In this document: one piece after another, positions 12,769 through 25,147 of the stretch
Position numbering within the stretch: the first letter of the stretch is position 1
Layout of the letters: every line of letters begins with the position of its first letter
Notes under the pieces: generated by a model
Database searches by the model: none
Seen by the model: only the letters and a program-made list of their open reading frames with translations
What the model was told of the DNA's origin: nothing
Position numbers and translations under genes: made by a program
Source of the DNA: Melastoma dodecandrum
Taxonomy: Eukaryota; Streptophyta; Magnoliopsida; Myrtales; Melastomataceae
NCBI GenBank assembly: GCA_029817715.1
Contig: JARUPY010000248.1
Location: 806,001 to 870,000, forward strand
Reading direction: 5' to 3'
DNA length: 64,000 nt

Positions 12769-13048
12769 ATGATGCCCAGGCCCGTTATTCCTCCCAAAGC
12801 AAGAGCAGAAAACCCTAATTCGCCCTACGCCGACGCGACACCGCCACTTCGCCACCGCCGACCAACAACGGGGGACGACTCATTTCCTCCGGTACGCCGA
12901 TTAGTTTCTGAAAATGTGCATTTCGTTCGAGTCTTTTTTTCTGAGCGATCGTGCTTTGTCGAGCGTGATGATCGAAGCGATTTCGGAGTGCATTTGGGCG
13001 TCTGGAATTCTGTTCGGTGAGAGGAGGGCAATGATTTTGATGTGTTGA

Positions 13049-13070
13049 TGGTGGTGGTGGTGGTGGTGGT
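13049..13070 (+). repeat. (TGG)n microsatellite
   Basis: About seven TGG units, located in the probable 5'UTR intron of the uL30m gene. Confidence 0.9.
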
Positions 13071-13145
13071 TTTTGGTCTGATGATGCAGAAGTGCGGGGG
13101 CTGTTGCTTAAGGAGGTGGGGTGGGGAGGGGCCGAGGAGAAGATA

Positions 13146-13600
13146 ATGAACGCCTTTAAGGCTTACAAGGCTTGTGTGCCGATCGCATGGAGTCCCAACC
13201 TTTATATCACCTTGGTTAGGGGCATCCCTGGGACGCGGAGGCTTCACCGGCGTACTTTAGAGGCCTTGCGACTCGGCAAGTGCAATCGGACTGTTATGAG
13301 ATGGAACACCCCCACCGTTAGAGGAATGTTGCAACAGGTAACTGGCGGCTCGGGCCACTTTATGTGATCATGATGTGGAATCGGAGCTGCGAAATGTGAT
13401 TCACTTGATTCGATGTCCTTCTCAAAACTGATTTCTCGTTTATTACTGCTGTTATTTAGGTGAAGAGGCTGGTTGTGATCGAAACCGAGGAGATGTTCAA
13501 GGCCCGTAAGGAAAAGGAGGCGTACCACCGGGCGTTGCGGCCACCCTTGGTGATTAGCCATGGGACTGGTTCTGCCATCCCAGACGTCGCCCCTGCTTGA
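13146..13600 (+). CDS. Mitochondrial large-subunit ribosomal protein uL30m
   Basis: Two exons, 13146-13337 and 13460-13600 (stop TGA), give 110 residues: MNAFKAYKACVPIAWSPNLY through RGMLQQVKRLVVIETEEM. This is the bacterial-type L30 ferredoxin-like fold (ribosomal_L30 domain from about residue 18 to 75) in its short plant mitochondrial form. It would bind 23S-type rRNA in the mitoribosome large subunit. The upstream GC-rich leader (about 12790-12900) with a probable intron ending near 13090 suggests a spliced 5'UTR. The open frame upstream of 13146 is GC-rich leader without similarity, so the ATG at 13146 is preferred. The length equals that of Arabidopsis homologues and no damage is seen. 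Confidence 0.92.
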
Positions 13601-15425
13601 GAACTCACTGGTTTCTTTGAAGGTCAGTGTGAATCTCGGAATACGAGGCTTTCTCTTCCTCATCGGTAATGGATTACTGGACATCCGGTGAATAATGAAA
13701 TCTTTGTTTCTATTTTGAATTATCCATGTGCTTTCAAACTACCGTCCAGGAACTGGGAGCCTGAATGGACATGGATTTTATAGTTTGTGCTCTCGAGGGA
13801 GAGCGAACATTCAGATTGTGTTGTCTGCCTATGTAGTCCAGACTCCAGACTATACCGGATACCTCAAAGATATTCCACTGGGCATTGGTAGATGTAGCTG
13901 GCAAATTTTGCAAGCTGTGATGCTAATTATGTACTATCCTAATACTCGATATAGCTAGTGTCTTGTGATTAACATGTCTGGTGTTCATGCTATGACATGC
14001 TGTGAACTTTAGTCATATAAATAGCTGGATAGTGCAAGTTTTTTAAAATATAATTGGCCTTCGATGCTTTAATTTGGAGACCTGTCCGCAAGCCGGTGGC
14101 CATTCCTGGGACAAGAAGCAAACATTGTTTGCCTTGTTTGTTCTGTCTGCTTCGTGGGACGACTCGGATCCAACTCCTCATACAAGAGACGATAACAACT
14201 ACGGCGTCATCCTAAACGCTTGGCATACATGTATATCCAGATCATCTGAGTAATTGAAACAGCGTAACCTCCCAGAGCATATGCTCTCTCGATCACAACG
14301 TTTCACCCCCCCGGCCTGCCCTCTTCTTTTCCTCGACGGATCCTGCAATGTGTAAGGAAGGGATAAAGAAACATAGCTGACGACGACCCCTTGTCCATTG
14401 CCCTTTCAGCTTTATTACAATAGTTCCAACTGCCACATGTAAGACAAAGGAGAGGAACCCAAGAAGAAAGAATCACGTCGAATAGAAATGATTAGAGTCA
14501 AAATGAAGGGCAAGCAAAGGCCAAAGTCCCCCCTCGTGACTTGACGACCAATCTAATCCATGGAAAGAAAAACTGATGTGCCACCACACCACACCACCTC
14601 CCCCTCCCACCCCATTTCCTTATCGTTGACAGGAGCAAATGCCAATGTGCCGTCCATGTAATGGAATATGAAATTGGCAGGATCGATTAAAAATAGGGGC
14701 AAGGGGTGGCCCCGATGGCATCCTATGATTGAGTACGGTTTACAGATCATCATCTTCATCGTCATTATCAGAGATAATCATTATTATCTCCCCATCATCA
14801 TTCACCCAACTCTCTCTCCCCCAACACAAGAAATAGAAAAATATTCTATCTATCTATCTATCTAGAACTTTCATGGGCAGGAAAGGATAGGGATAAGGAC
14901 AACCCATCTACAACGGTTTTGCTTCGTTTACAAGGGGAAGGGAGGTTGAAGGTGAAGTCTCAAAATCGAAGTTGAGCCTTGGGCTAAAATTGCCGTAAAA
15001 ACCGTTTCATGCGGAGGTAAATTTTAAAAGTCTCTTGACTTTTTGACAGGGGAGGGGAACCCGAACGAGGTTGTAAGATTAGTTTGGCTGTGTGGCATGT
15101 GCAGGTAATTCCCGCCGAAATCATGGGCCATTAATTTAGGAAACCGTCGGTGGGGGTGGGCAGATGTGTTTGATTGGATTAGAAAGAGTGTTAGCTGGGA
15201 ATTCATTCTTTTACAAGATTCCGGATTTTCAAATGTCCCCTGTTCTTTCTCGCCTCTCTGTCCTGTTCCCATGAACGATGTGGATGAAGCCGTAGGATTA
15301 GCTGTTTCTTTTGGTTCCCGTCATTTCCGTACGATAAATTTTGCCAGAACGAACGGAGGTGGGATTCGCCACCCCCACACCAACGACTTGGGTTTCCTTC
15401 TTGGCCTTCGAGGGGGTGGGTGGTG
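13601..15425. other. 3'UTR of uL30m and promoter region of NDL gene
   Basis: The first few hundred bases are probable uL30m 3'UTR. After about 14.1 kb no gene was recognised. A (TCTA)5 microsatellite lies at 14845-14864 and the sequence before 15426 is the NDL promoter and leader. Confidence 0.5.
14845..14864 (+). repeat. (TCTA)5 microsatellite
   Basis: Five perfect TCTA units. Confidence 0.9.
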
Positions 15426-17927
15426 ATGGGAGACTCGTCGAGTGATTTGGTCTCCGTTGATGTCGAGAAGATCTACTTCGGCGGGAAGGTTTGTGATCTT
15501 TTCCTCCTTCCCCGCCTAAAGATTGGATCTTGACGGGTATTTTGTTTTGGGTTCGGTGGATTTTCGTTTCCCATTTGATTTCCGTTTCGTTCGTGGTCTT
15601 TCATGATCTGCTTCTTGCTGGGTTCCGGCGGTAGGAGTTTCGTCCTCGGTGATTTTTGCGAGCTGTATTGGAATTACTCTGCTGCCTAGTTAAGCTGTCG
15701 CGGATATCACTGCTATTGCAAAAATCGTTCTGTATTTTGGATCTCAATCGATACCTCTGGTATCGCATGATGATTTTAAGGTTACTTTTTTTAATCATTG
15801 TGGCGCACGGTTCCAGAATATCTGGGCGAATGACAGTTGGCCGCTTTCTTTTCCCTTTTCCAGTGATATTAGTTGGTGTTAATAGGGCAATTAAGCTGCC
15901 AGGTAAAGAAAGACACTCAGTAGCTAGTCGTTTAACGAAGCCAGTTGGACTTTCTGAACTTAGCCCATGGCACTCTGTTTGACACTTCTGACTTGTCTAT
16001 ATCGTCAAAGTTGGTTGTGTTGTGTCCGATTTTGCTCGTAATCTTTTGTTATAATTATTGCCAGGAACATGTAGTTCGAACTTGCCATGGTCCAGTGTCT
16101 GTGATTGTATGTGGGGATCAAGAGAAGCCCGCATTAATTACTTATCCAGATTTGGCTCTAAACTGTAAGTTTTTCCCCAGTGAGGGGCAATCCCATTTTC
16201 TGGTGTGTATTGACTTATCTGTTGAAATTCTGAGATATTTGTGACGACTCTTTGGACGCCTATAAATAATTTCATTCTTCCTGATTTGGTCAGATATGTC
16301 ATGCTTCCAAGGACTTTTCTTTTGCCCCGAGGCAGTTTCCCTGCTTCTACACAACTTCTGCATCTATCACATAAGCCCTCCTGGACATGAGGTCTGTGAA
16401 TCTGATAATTCATTATCACTGATAGTCGTTACACGATGTTGTTGTTAACATAAATCCCCTTCTTTGGCTTCTCCTCAAGAGTTATTGCAGTTAGGAGCAG
16501 CTTCCATTTGCCCGGATAATCCAATACCATCTACTGAAGATTTGACTGATCAGATAATTGAGATTTTAAACTATTTTAGGTACCGCGACAAATCATCATG
16601 CCCTTCTTGCTTTATTATTCGTCCGTTATGCTTAGCAACCTCCCCTTTGAAAATGTTGTTAGGCTTGGTGCTGTGATGTGCATGGGGGTAACAGCAGGCG
16701 CTTATATCCTCACTTTATTTGCGGTATGTTAAAATCTGTTTTCATAACTTTATGACCTGGGTATTATTAATAGGTAAACAATGATTCCCTGTTGATCCTT
16801 TTACTGTTCCCTTTGTCGCAGATGAAGTACAATCAACGTGTATTGGGTTTAATCCTCATATCTCCTCTTTGTAAAGCACCTTCTTGGACAGAGTGGCTGT
16901 ATAACAAGGTCTCACTGAAAAATCCCACTGTTCGTAGTTTTATTTAGGATGTAATTTTATTCTAATTGATTCTCACTGGGAATTTACTTTTGTTAGGTCA
17001 TGTCAAATCTGCTTTATTACTATGGTGTGTGCGGGGTGATGAAGGAATGCTTGCTTCAACGTTATTTCAGTAAGGTACTCAAACTTTTATGCCTTTTCAG
17101 CAATTATATTCTTCAGTTGGTTAAGATTTACATTTTTAAAGACGTTAGTCAACTTTACATTATCAATGTAGGAAGTTCGTGGAAGCATCGATGTCCCAGA
17201 ATCTGACATTGTTCTAGCGTGCAGAAAAGTATGGCCTTATGAGATAATGTCTACTATTTGATTTACTTCAACACATTTTAATTTGGATTTATTTTCTGTA
17301 TACTTCAACAGTTCCTAGACGAGAGGCAAAGTGTCAATGTCCGGAGGTTTCTCGAGGCAATCAACCAGTAAGGACCCAGGAACTCTCTATTCAGTTAATG
17401 ATCTACCAGACCATCACCCATTCTTACCTATACTTGTGGGACTTCTTCTCCATCTCCAGGAGATCCGACATCTCAGTTGGGCTACGGAGACTAAAATGCC
17501 GCACCCTAATCTTCATCGGTGAGAATTCCCAATTCCACTCCGAGGCTCTCCACATGACCTCAAAAATGGACCGAAGATACTGTGCTCTTGTCGAGGTACT
17601 CAATGCCTGTCTGTCTGTCAGGAAACTGAACCATTCACATTTCGCTCCACATGGTAGATAAAAAGAATTGATTGTTCTTGTTGTCTTACCCCATTGCAGG
17701 TCCAGGCCTGTGGTTCGCTGGTGACGGAGGAGCAACCACATGCGATGTTGATACCCATGGAGTACTTCTTCATGGGTTTTGGGTTATACAGACCGACACT
17801 GTTCAACGGCAGCCCGAGGAGTCCTCTCAGTCCATCGTGCATCTCTCCGGAGCTACTCTCACCAGAGAGCATGGGTTTGAAGCTTAAACCTATAAAGACT
17901 CGTATAAAACACGACGATTCAGATTGA
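15426..17927 (+). CDS. NDL: NDL protein (N-MYC down-regulated-like)
   Basis: Eleven exons: 15426-15488, 16065-16164, 16294-16391, 16491-16579, 16663-16723, 16822-16908, 16997-17074, 17172-17228, 17312-17367, 17460-17595 and 17700-17927. All junctions keep phase and the product is 350 residues. It is an Ndr-family alpha/beta-hydrolase-fold protein. Plant NDLs bind the G-protein beta-gamma dimer and modulate auxin transport and root architecture (established for Arabidopsis NDL1-3). Visible family blocks are [57 protein letters not shown] and the C-terminal [20 protein letters not shown]. The serine-rich tail is typical. The fold is regarded as lacking hydrolase activity. An Arg codon is rebuilt across the exon 4-5 junction (AG+G). 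No lesions seen. Confidence 0.94.
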
Positions 17928-18431
17928 CTTTTTTGTTGGGGATTCTGTGGGTTTAGGTTAGGATTAGTGCAGTTCTTTTGTTCGTTTGTAGGTGTAGCAC
18001 GATTGATTTGGTGGGAGGGGGGGAGTTGATAGAAAGCTGGTGGAACAGAGTTTTTCTTTCTGTAGATAATTTGAAAGGACTGTTCATGGATGAAACAGGA
18101 TTCGTTTATTTCTGATCAAATCACATGGCATTAATTGGCGTCTCGTTGTTTAAATCCTGACAGGAGGCAGACTTTGATGACTAATAAACCAACCACATTA
18201 ACAATTCCAGGAAACTAATTACAGTCCACCCATAAACCAGATGGAGAGGAATGAATGGACAGCCAAGATCTGTTATGGTAATTTAACATAAGGAGTGCAC
18301 ATTCTCCGAAGGAGGGATTGTCGACCTGATTTGAATTGGCTCTGGCTTGTCTCACCCAGCAAACTGCATTTTTCAGGAGCTTGTGCATCAACTGTAGCGG
18401 TTTACCTTCATACAATTGTGGTCCTTGCACC
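17928..18431. other. Convergent 3' region, no gene seen
   Basis: Probable 3'UTR of the NDL gene, facing the 3' end of the minus-strand gene that ends at 18432. Confidence 0.45.
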
Positions 18432-19317
18432 TTACTCTCCACGAGCAGGTTTCTTCACACAAATAGGGCTGTCACCATGTTGCAATGCAAACACTGCTCC
18501 TTTGATCATCAGATATGCAGCTGTTCCATGTGTTAAATCCTCAGCGTTCCAAACTCTCACGCCTTTGCGCTTGCTGCACCTCTTCCTCCCCAGAACTGGT
18601 GATTTCATACAAGAGGAGCCGCCGCCCAGTATGACCCCGCGTATCAGAGATGAACTGCTGCCAGCTGGACAGTCGTCTGAAGCTGCAGAATGCTTCCGCT
18701 GATAGACATTAGAGTATAATTCTTCGGTGCAATATATTCTCTCCAAAGGTAGTGTAGTGTCAACTGCTGTCTCACACGGACTTCCATTCCCTTGGTGTTC
18801 GGAACATTTCTTTCTTTCTTTTGCTTTCGAATTTTTACAGATCATTCCTTTGGTTAATGCAATCCCACATATTTTGTCAGAGTCTGCACTTCCGCTGATG
18901 TGTAATGGTGTAGGACGTGATCTGGTTAGCTTAACAAAATTCCTCTAAAGGAAAACCCAGGACCGTCATAGTAGGACATGGGATCCTTCTCATCTAAATG
19001 AGCTTCTTTTTTCATTTTGATGCCCACGTTGAGATCTTTCTCATCTGCATAAGGCTCTCCCTTGATTTTGATGCCCACTTTCTTAGGATTGATATGGAGA
19101 AGCTTCTTTGCAAAGCTTGAAAGGCTATGGCCTCGTGAAGAGACTTTGTTGAAAAGCTTCCTGAAAACATTAATCAATATTTGGTTCTTATAGTTTGCCC
19201 AAATCTACGTACCTCGCCGGACGGGGAAGAAAACGACGATCCTGACCCAGACCCACAAGAAAAAATCCAACCTTTTTTATCAGTGGCCTGGCGTTGAATC
19301 GGTCTGGAAGTCGACAT
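18432..19317 (-). CDS. Unidentified small spliced protein (tentative model)
   Basis: Three minus-strand open blocks look like exons of one gene. An ATG at 19317 opens 35 codons (MSTSRPIQRQ... ending SPSGE) to a GT donor after 19213. A block from about 19160 to 18930 encodes LFNKVSSRGHSLSSFAKKLL and an internal near-repeat (VGIKIKGE.. / VGIKMKKE.., each followed by a DEKD), ending SYYDGPGFSFRG. A last block at about 18845-18432 encodes a Cys- and Ser-rich, basic tail ending PICVKKPARGE before TAA. I do not recognise the family. Exon joins are uncertain: the best acceptor for block 2 gives a phase conflict unless the AG three or four bases further in is used, and no clear junction to block 3 was fixed. 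Non-repetitive composition and the DGPGFSF motif argue against chance, but a pseudogene or two separate genes are possible. Confidence 0.3.
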
Positions 19318-19498
19318 GGAATTCCTCCGTGCGTAGTTTTTCATGAAGTCCTTGCTTTTTTATTCCCTTTCGTTTCTTTACTTTCCTTGAAGTTCCCCTA
19401 AAAGTTGGGTAATTGTTCTTCGGGTATGTGTCCCTTTCCTTGCCATATTCATCAGTAAAGATCTTGTCTCATGGCAAATCAAAGCCATTAATTTACAG

Positions 19499-19718
19499 GT
19501 ATTTGGCTCCTGAGTACGCCCAGAGTGGCCAAATCACGGACAAGGCTGACGTGTATTCCTTTGGTGCGATACTGGTCGAGGTTGTCACCGGGCGGAAGGC
19601 AATGGACATCAACCGCCCAAAGGGTCAACAGTGCCTCACCGAATGGGTATGATCTCGAGGAAAGGGTATATTCTGTCCAGGTGTTGAGGATGCTGGAAGG
19701 TGACCCGGTGGCGTCATG
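19499..19718 (+). pseudogene. Receptor-like kinase fragment
   Basis: From 19500 the plus strand encodes YLAPEYAQSGQITDKADVYS then FGAILVEVVTGRKAMD and RPKGQQCLTEW: the activation-loop end and subdomains VIII-IX of a PERK/SELMODRAFT-type receptor-like kinase, which normally sits at the plasma membrane or is cytoplasmic. The frame stops at 19650. After about 35 bases VLRMLEGDPV, the C-terminal edge of the same domain, appears. The roughly 60 residues normally between are missing and 35 bases is too short for a plant intron, so this is an internally deleted scrap. No N-terminal exons are present. Confidence 0.8.
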
Positions 19719-19719
19719 A

Positions 19720-20235
19720 ACATTAGGCAGTCTCTTCCAGGGGAAAGGAGCAATTCAGCAGCTGTGACTTGTGAGGATTCACAGAAGAGATTGGTATGAG
19801 AAATGACAGCAAAACGATTCCCATGAGAGTCTTAGTAGGCCTTGTACATCATCAATCCTTTTCCTAATTTGAATTTTTGTCGAAATCTCCCATTTGTTTG
19901 AAGAAATTTATTTGATTTCCCTCCATTTTCGGCCGGGCTGGAAATTTGACTTTGATTTCAGGCCGAGCCCTTTTTGAATAGCCGGTGGTCCCTAAGCAAA
20001 GGCCTTGATCCATCTCATGGGGCCCACGATTCTTTCTGGCCCATAGTGCAATTGACTTCAAGGCCCATACCGCTACAGAATATCTTCCATTGTTGCCGCC
20101 GATTGGCCCATTCTATTTTGGTCTGGCCCATCATGGACGTGTGCTGACTTTGACCATCCCAGACAACCGCCGCAAAACCCCAGCCCGGAATCCCAGCTCG
20201 GCTGGAAGATTGGGTTGGCGGAAGGGAGGAGGGAG
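19720..20235. other. Intergenic region upstream of LPXA
   Basis: No gene seen. The last 100 bases are GC-rich and probably the LPXA leader. Confidence 0.5.
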
Positions 20236-22346
20236 ATGAGGTTGGCGCGGGGGAGACCGCGGAAGACGTGTCTAGCCGCCCTCGGCCGCTTCTTCAGAGA
20301 ACTCTCGAGTGAGTGGTCGTTTTCTGTTTTCTTTTTTTGGTTCTACTTCACGGTCGGTGCCCGTCTGATTTGAGCTTCTTGGGTGCGCTTGTTGATGGTT
20401 GGTCGTTGTGGGTTTGTTTAGCTGGTGCTGCCGGGGAGAGCACTGTGTTCGATAGCGCCGGTTTCATCCACCCGACCGCTGTTGTTCATCAGGACGCTGT
20501 TGTTGGTCGGGTAATGATCTCTGGGAAGAACCATGTGTCTTTTGTATTGAGTGTGCTACTCTGGATGCTCGGAAAGCTTTCACGAGTGGACACGGCGTCT
20601 CGGGCATCTGAGCTTACTGGCCTTGCATCATGTTTTCTGTTGGCAATGCCTTCCTTTGGCGAGCATTGCTGGCTCTGGTTGAAGTCCTTGATTTCACACT
20701 GAGATTCTTGCTCAGGGTGTTTCGGTTGGCCCCTTCTGCACCGTCGGATCTTCTGTGAAGATCGGGGACCAGTGTCAGTTGTACCCGGGAAGCCATGTCT
20801 TTGGGAATACAGAACTCGGGGATAATTGTGTGCTAATGACGTGAGTTTTCGAACTGGATTACGGATGCTTTGCTTTGCACTGTGGGAATGACACTAGTTT
20901 AATAGGTATGCGAAATCTTGTCGGACAGTGGTGCTGTTGTTGGTGATGATCTTCCAGGTTCTACGCTGTTGGGTTGCAACAACAGCATTGGCCACCATGC
21001 TGTTGTTGGTGCAAAGTGCCAGGATCTGAAGTACAAGGTCCGCTTAGCTTATTCATGTCTCTGCATATTAATAGTAAAGAAGATTTTGGATTTGGTATTC
21101 ACGAAGAGTTGAAACTTCGACTAATTAATTTATCGAAAAAGAACAAAAGAAAAATATCGACTAATTAGGTCTTTTACTTGACAGATTGGGGAGCCATGTT
21201 TTCTTTCTATTGGGAATAACAATGACATCAGAGAGTTTTCCTCAATTCACCGATCATCAAAATCAAGCGACTGCACCGTATGGGTGCCATATTGCTTTCA
21301 GTGTCTTCCTGGTGATATTAATTGAAATTGGGATATAACAGTTTAGAGCATTATCTGTCCTAACTACGTTAATGGACCAGGTTATTGGCAACAACAATCT
21401 CATTATGGGATCATGCCATATTGCCCATGACTGCAAAATTGGGAACTGTAACATTTTTGCAAACAGTACTCTTCTTGCCGGCCATGTGGTGGTGGAGGTA
21501 AACTTTTTACTTGCTAGGGTTTTTATTTGTGGTCCGTGTTTCCTTCAAAACAAATAATGGATTAGATTGCCATGAATGCAGGATTATGTCCATACAGCTG
21601 GTGCTGTAGTTGTTCATCAGTTTTGTCATCTTGGCTCCTTCTCGTTCATTGGGGGTGGTTCTGCGGTAATTTTCATTTTGTTTTTGTCACTATGGATACA
21701 ATTTTAGAAAGGGAGGTGTCTAACAATGGGAATGGAGATTGTTGATTTGGAATTGCAAATTTGCATTTAAGGTTTTCTTATTTTTTGTTTTTTTTTCTTT
21801 GCATTTTTTATCTGTCGATAGATTTCACAAGACGTCCCCAAGTATATGATGGTGGCTGGTGGAAGAGCCGAGCTTCGTGGTTTGAACTTGGAAGGACTCC
21901 GCCGACACGGGTTTACTGACTCGGAGGTCGGCTCACGCATATACTGATCAATTTGAAGCCTTCCTTTAAAATGTTAACTCATATCCTCGAACAAAACGGC
22001 GTTCACTGCGGGTGAATTTTGTTCCTTTTTTTCTGTCATTTTGTCTAGATGAGAAGCTTGAGGACGGCTTATCAGAGAATCTTCATGCCGTCTAATGCAA
22101 ATCCCGCCAGGTTCGAGGAACGGCTCGCCGAACTGGTATCACACAGCGACTCCCTCTCAATAACATAATACACGTCCGAAAGCCTCCGTGACAATAAGAA
22201 CGACCCTCGAACCGTTCCACTTTCAGGAGCAGCACGAAGCACTGGCCGGTTTTCCTGCAGTGCTCTCTATGATACGATCCATCCGCGGCTGCTTAGCTGA
22301 GGACCGACGAGGAATATGCAAGATCAGGCATTGGAACGCGTCCTGA
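20236..22346 (+). CDS. LPXA: UDP-N-acetylglucosamine O-acyltransferase LpxA, mitochondrial
   Basis: Ten exons: 20236-20308, 20422-20510, 20716-20840, 20929-21037, 21185-21277, 21381-21497, 21582-21665, 21822-21926, 22049-22135 and 22227-22346 give 333 residues. It starts with a basic, Arg-rich presequence ([20 protein letters not shown]) suited to mitochondrial import. The body is a left-handed parallel beta-helix built of hexapeptide repeats, followed by an alpha-helical C-terminal domain (from about residue 260). The catalytic His is in [10 protein letters not shown] (about residue 179). LpxA transfers a hydroxyacyl chain from acyl carrier protein to UDP-GlcNAc, the first step of the lipid A pathway, which plants retain in mitochondria. 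All junctions are in phase and no lesion is seen. The final product in plants is not fully settled in the literature I recall. Confidence 0.95.
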
Positions 22347-23224
22347 ATCGCGAGGAGGCCCAGAACTGCACGCAGTGAATATCACCACGTTTTCCTTCTG
22401 GTAACAGCCGACAACACCCGAGGTCTGGCGCGGAGCTTTCGCAGACGGCTGGCATAGCAACACTCGGAAAGAAGTTGTCGGGACGCTGCTACAATTGAGT
22501 GATAATCTAATGAAATCATCATTGATGTGTGCTGTTAATCCTTTTCTTAAATCCTCGAAATGCCTGAAATCCCAACGCAGAGTTCCAACTCTCAGTTTGT
22601 TTTTTTTTATTAAATATGAAATCGCATTTCTCGTGTTAGTCGTGTATGAGCTCCTAACTTACGCCCTCGTTGTTGTTTGTTTCTTATAAAAACATCATCT
22701 CGCCAAAAAGGGATCGTTAGGGGAGTTGTCACTATGATTTTGTAACCTAGTCATTTGGGCATCACTTGGGCAGCATTGCCAAAGTTAAATTTAACAACAA
22801 TGCTCTCTCAAATCACTTCACTTGGATTTTCGTTAATCGTAAGTGGTGACGTTCATACCCTGACAATCACGAATATATTTTTACCATGGTTGTATAAATT
22901 AAAAATATAGTATAGAAAAGAAATGTCTTGTATAAATTTATTTCAGAGAAATGTCCAAAGGAAATAGCAATATCTCAATCCAATCTTTTCCTGGAAATGG
23001 ATCATCCTCAAAAACAAATAGCTGCATTGTAAACACCACCTCCACCTTTTATTTTCGTTCCAAATTTTATCTTCACAAAAAGCTATGTACCTTCTCCTCC
23101 TCCCCAACTTGTTAGTTAGGCTCAACTGAACTGGGTGGTGGTGGTGCTTCTTTCTTCCGTTGGTTGGTTGGTTCTTTCCCATTATCCGAGGTTGTCCGAG
23201 CTGAATCCACGACTCCCAACAACC
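22347..23224. other. LPXA 3' flank and MYB gene promoter
   Basis: AT-rich, no gene seen. Contains a short (GGTT)n run near 23159-23172 in the leader of the following MYB gene. Confidence 0.5.
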
Positions 23225-24382
23225 ATGACCAGGAAATGCTCTCGTTGCAGCAAGATAGGGCACAACTCGAGGACGTGCGGGGGCTTCGGATTGGGCAGTG
23301 TCCCCTCGGCGACGACGACGGCGACTGCTGCTAGTACTACTACTGCCTCCGGATCGGTCAGGCTATTCGGGGTGCGGATCGGAGCGAGCCACTCCTCCCT
23401 GTCGGCCATCAGCAAGTGCGTCAGCCTGGACTGCATCTCCTCCGCCTCGGCTGTCTCGTCCTCCCCGTCTGCATCGTCGCCTCACTCTACGTCTAGGTTT
23501 GTGGTTGAAGAGAACCCGGCTTTCGTCGAACAGTTTGTCGCCTATGGCTTCGTCCCCGGATCCCAAGGTTTAATCAATAAGGGTGAGTGAGCACGCGCAT
23601 TGGAACGCTGTTGTTGCTCATAGTTTTTTCCCACATTGTAAATTACCAAGAATCATTTGTCTTATTTAATTGGTTCTTCCGTTTCTAATTACTCCTGATT
23701 TTTGTTGATGGTGGTTTCCATGAATGGGAATGATCTTTGCTTTTTAGGGGTGCCGTGGTCGGAAGACGAGCACAAGCAGTTCCTCCTGGGGCTGGAGAAG
23801 CTCGGGAAGGGAGACTGGAGGGGCATCTCCAAGCACTTTGTGCACACGAGGACGCCGACCCAGGTCGCCAGCCATGCCCAGAAGTACTTCCTCCGACAAG
23901 CCTCCCTCGACAACAAGAAACGGCGCTCCAGCCTCTTTGACATGGTCAGTTTTCCATTAAACTTTATCCTACATTTTCAGTAAGGCGACCTGGCCCGTGT
24001 TTTATGGCCTGACTATATCCACGACACCATTTAACGAGGACTAAAAAAAGAAAGTTGTGTGTGTAATTCGAATCTCTCAAATTCATTTCGGCAGGTGAGA
24101 GGGAACAACAAGGATCAAAGTCCGAAGAGACACAATCCGATACCCACAGATCAACACCTCAGCGGAAGAAGAAGGCCGTCATCTACGAATCAACAACTCG
24201 TTGACGTTCCTCGCACTTTTGATCTTTCGCTGGGGTGGTCATCGAACAATGCCGACCATTCCTCGGCATCCTCGTCACCATCATTGTGCCTGAAACACAC
24301 GTCGGTGGATCTAGATCTCACGCTTGGAGCTCCAAGGCAGTCGCCCTCGCCAAAGTCGTTGTCTTCTTTCGGGGCGCAATGA
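23225..24382 (+). CDS. R-R-type MYB transcription factor (SHAQKYF, MYBS3/KUA1-like)
   Basis: Three exons, 23225-23582, 23748-23944 and 24095-24382, encode 280 residues. An N-terminal zinc-knuckle-like motif has C5, C8, H13 and C18 ([15 protein letters not shown]). RLFGVRI at residues 46-52 matches the R/KLFGV repression motif. A single MYB-like repeat spans about 120-170 ([20 protein letters not shown]) and contains the class-defining SHAQKYF at 161-167. EAR-like motifs LDLTL and FDLSL lie near the C-terminus. Such proteins bind TATCCA/I-box-type elements in the nucleus and usually repress (MYBS3, KUA1/MYBH). Splice joins are in phase: a Gly codon is rebuilt at the first junction, and the second falls between codons. 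Long Ser/Thr/Ala runs in exon 1 are simple sequence. No lesion is seen. Confidence 0.93.
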
Positions 24383-25128
24383 GGGTTATCTGAAGAAGGA
24401 GAAGGAGAAGAGGAGGAAATTTATGTTACGGTTTGTGTCTCTACATTCATGTTGTTTGGATGCCAAAATCTGTCGGCGCAGAAATGGAATTGAATGAGGG
24501 GGAAAGACAATTCGATCACGGAAATTTCGAAGGTTCTTCTCCCTTAATAGCAAAAAATATAATTCCAAAACTGTCGAGTCGCAGCGCAGTTGAATTATAA
24601 TATGTGAACGAATTGTTATTGATGTCACTTCTCACTTATTTAGTTAAAAATTGTATGACAGAGGACACAAATAAAACAAAGCATGTAGTTAATACTGAGG
24701 TACAATTAAGCCCTGACAATTCGTGTGTCTTTTGGTATCCATCCTCCACCAATTCGCGTCTCTAAATTTCTAATCAAATATCAACATGTTTCTAATTTAT
24801 GAATTCCCTTTAAAAAAAAGAAACTTTTAGGAAGTTTCCTAATGGACGACATAAAACACAAGTATAAAAACATGGGAGTGTGTGGTGAAGAAACTCATAA
24901 GATAAGTGGGGACTAAGATAAGGATTTTATTCATTTCCCAATTTCGGAAGAGCGGCGATTTTATTTTCTCTGCTCGAATGTCTTTCCGTTCCGGAGGGGT
25001 GGGGTGGGGGCAGAAACATTTGGTCCGAAGCTAGAAATAAAAATGAAACATAACAAAAGACAAAAACGACATACATTAATTGTCGAATATGTTTTTGGCG
25101 TAGCAACAGACAAAAAAATTTCAGCACT

Positions 25129-25147
25129 CCCCCCCCCCCCCCCCCCC
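25129..25147 (+). repeat. Poly(C) run of 19
   Basis: Uninterrupted C tract followed by ACCCCCACCC. Confidence 0.85.

Noticed and set aside
13244..13684. 146-codon minus-strand frame
   Set aside because: Antisense to the uL30m gene and its intron.
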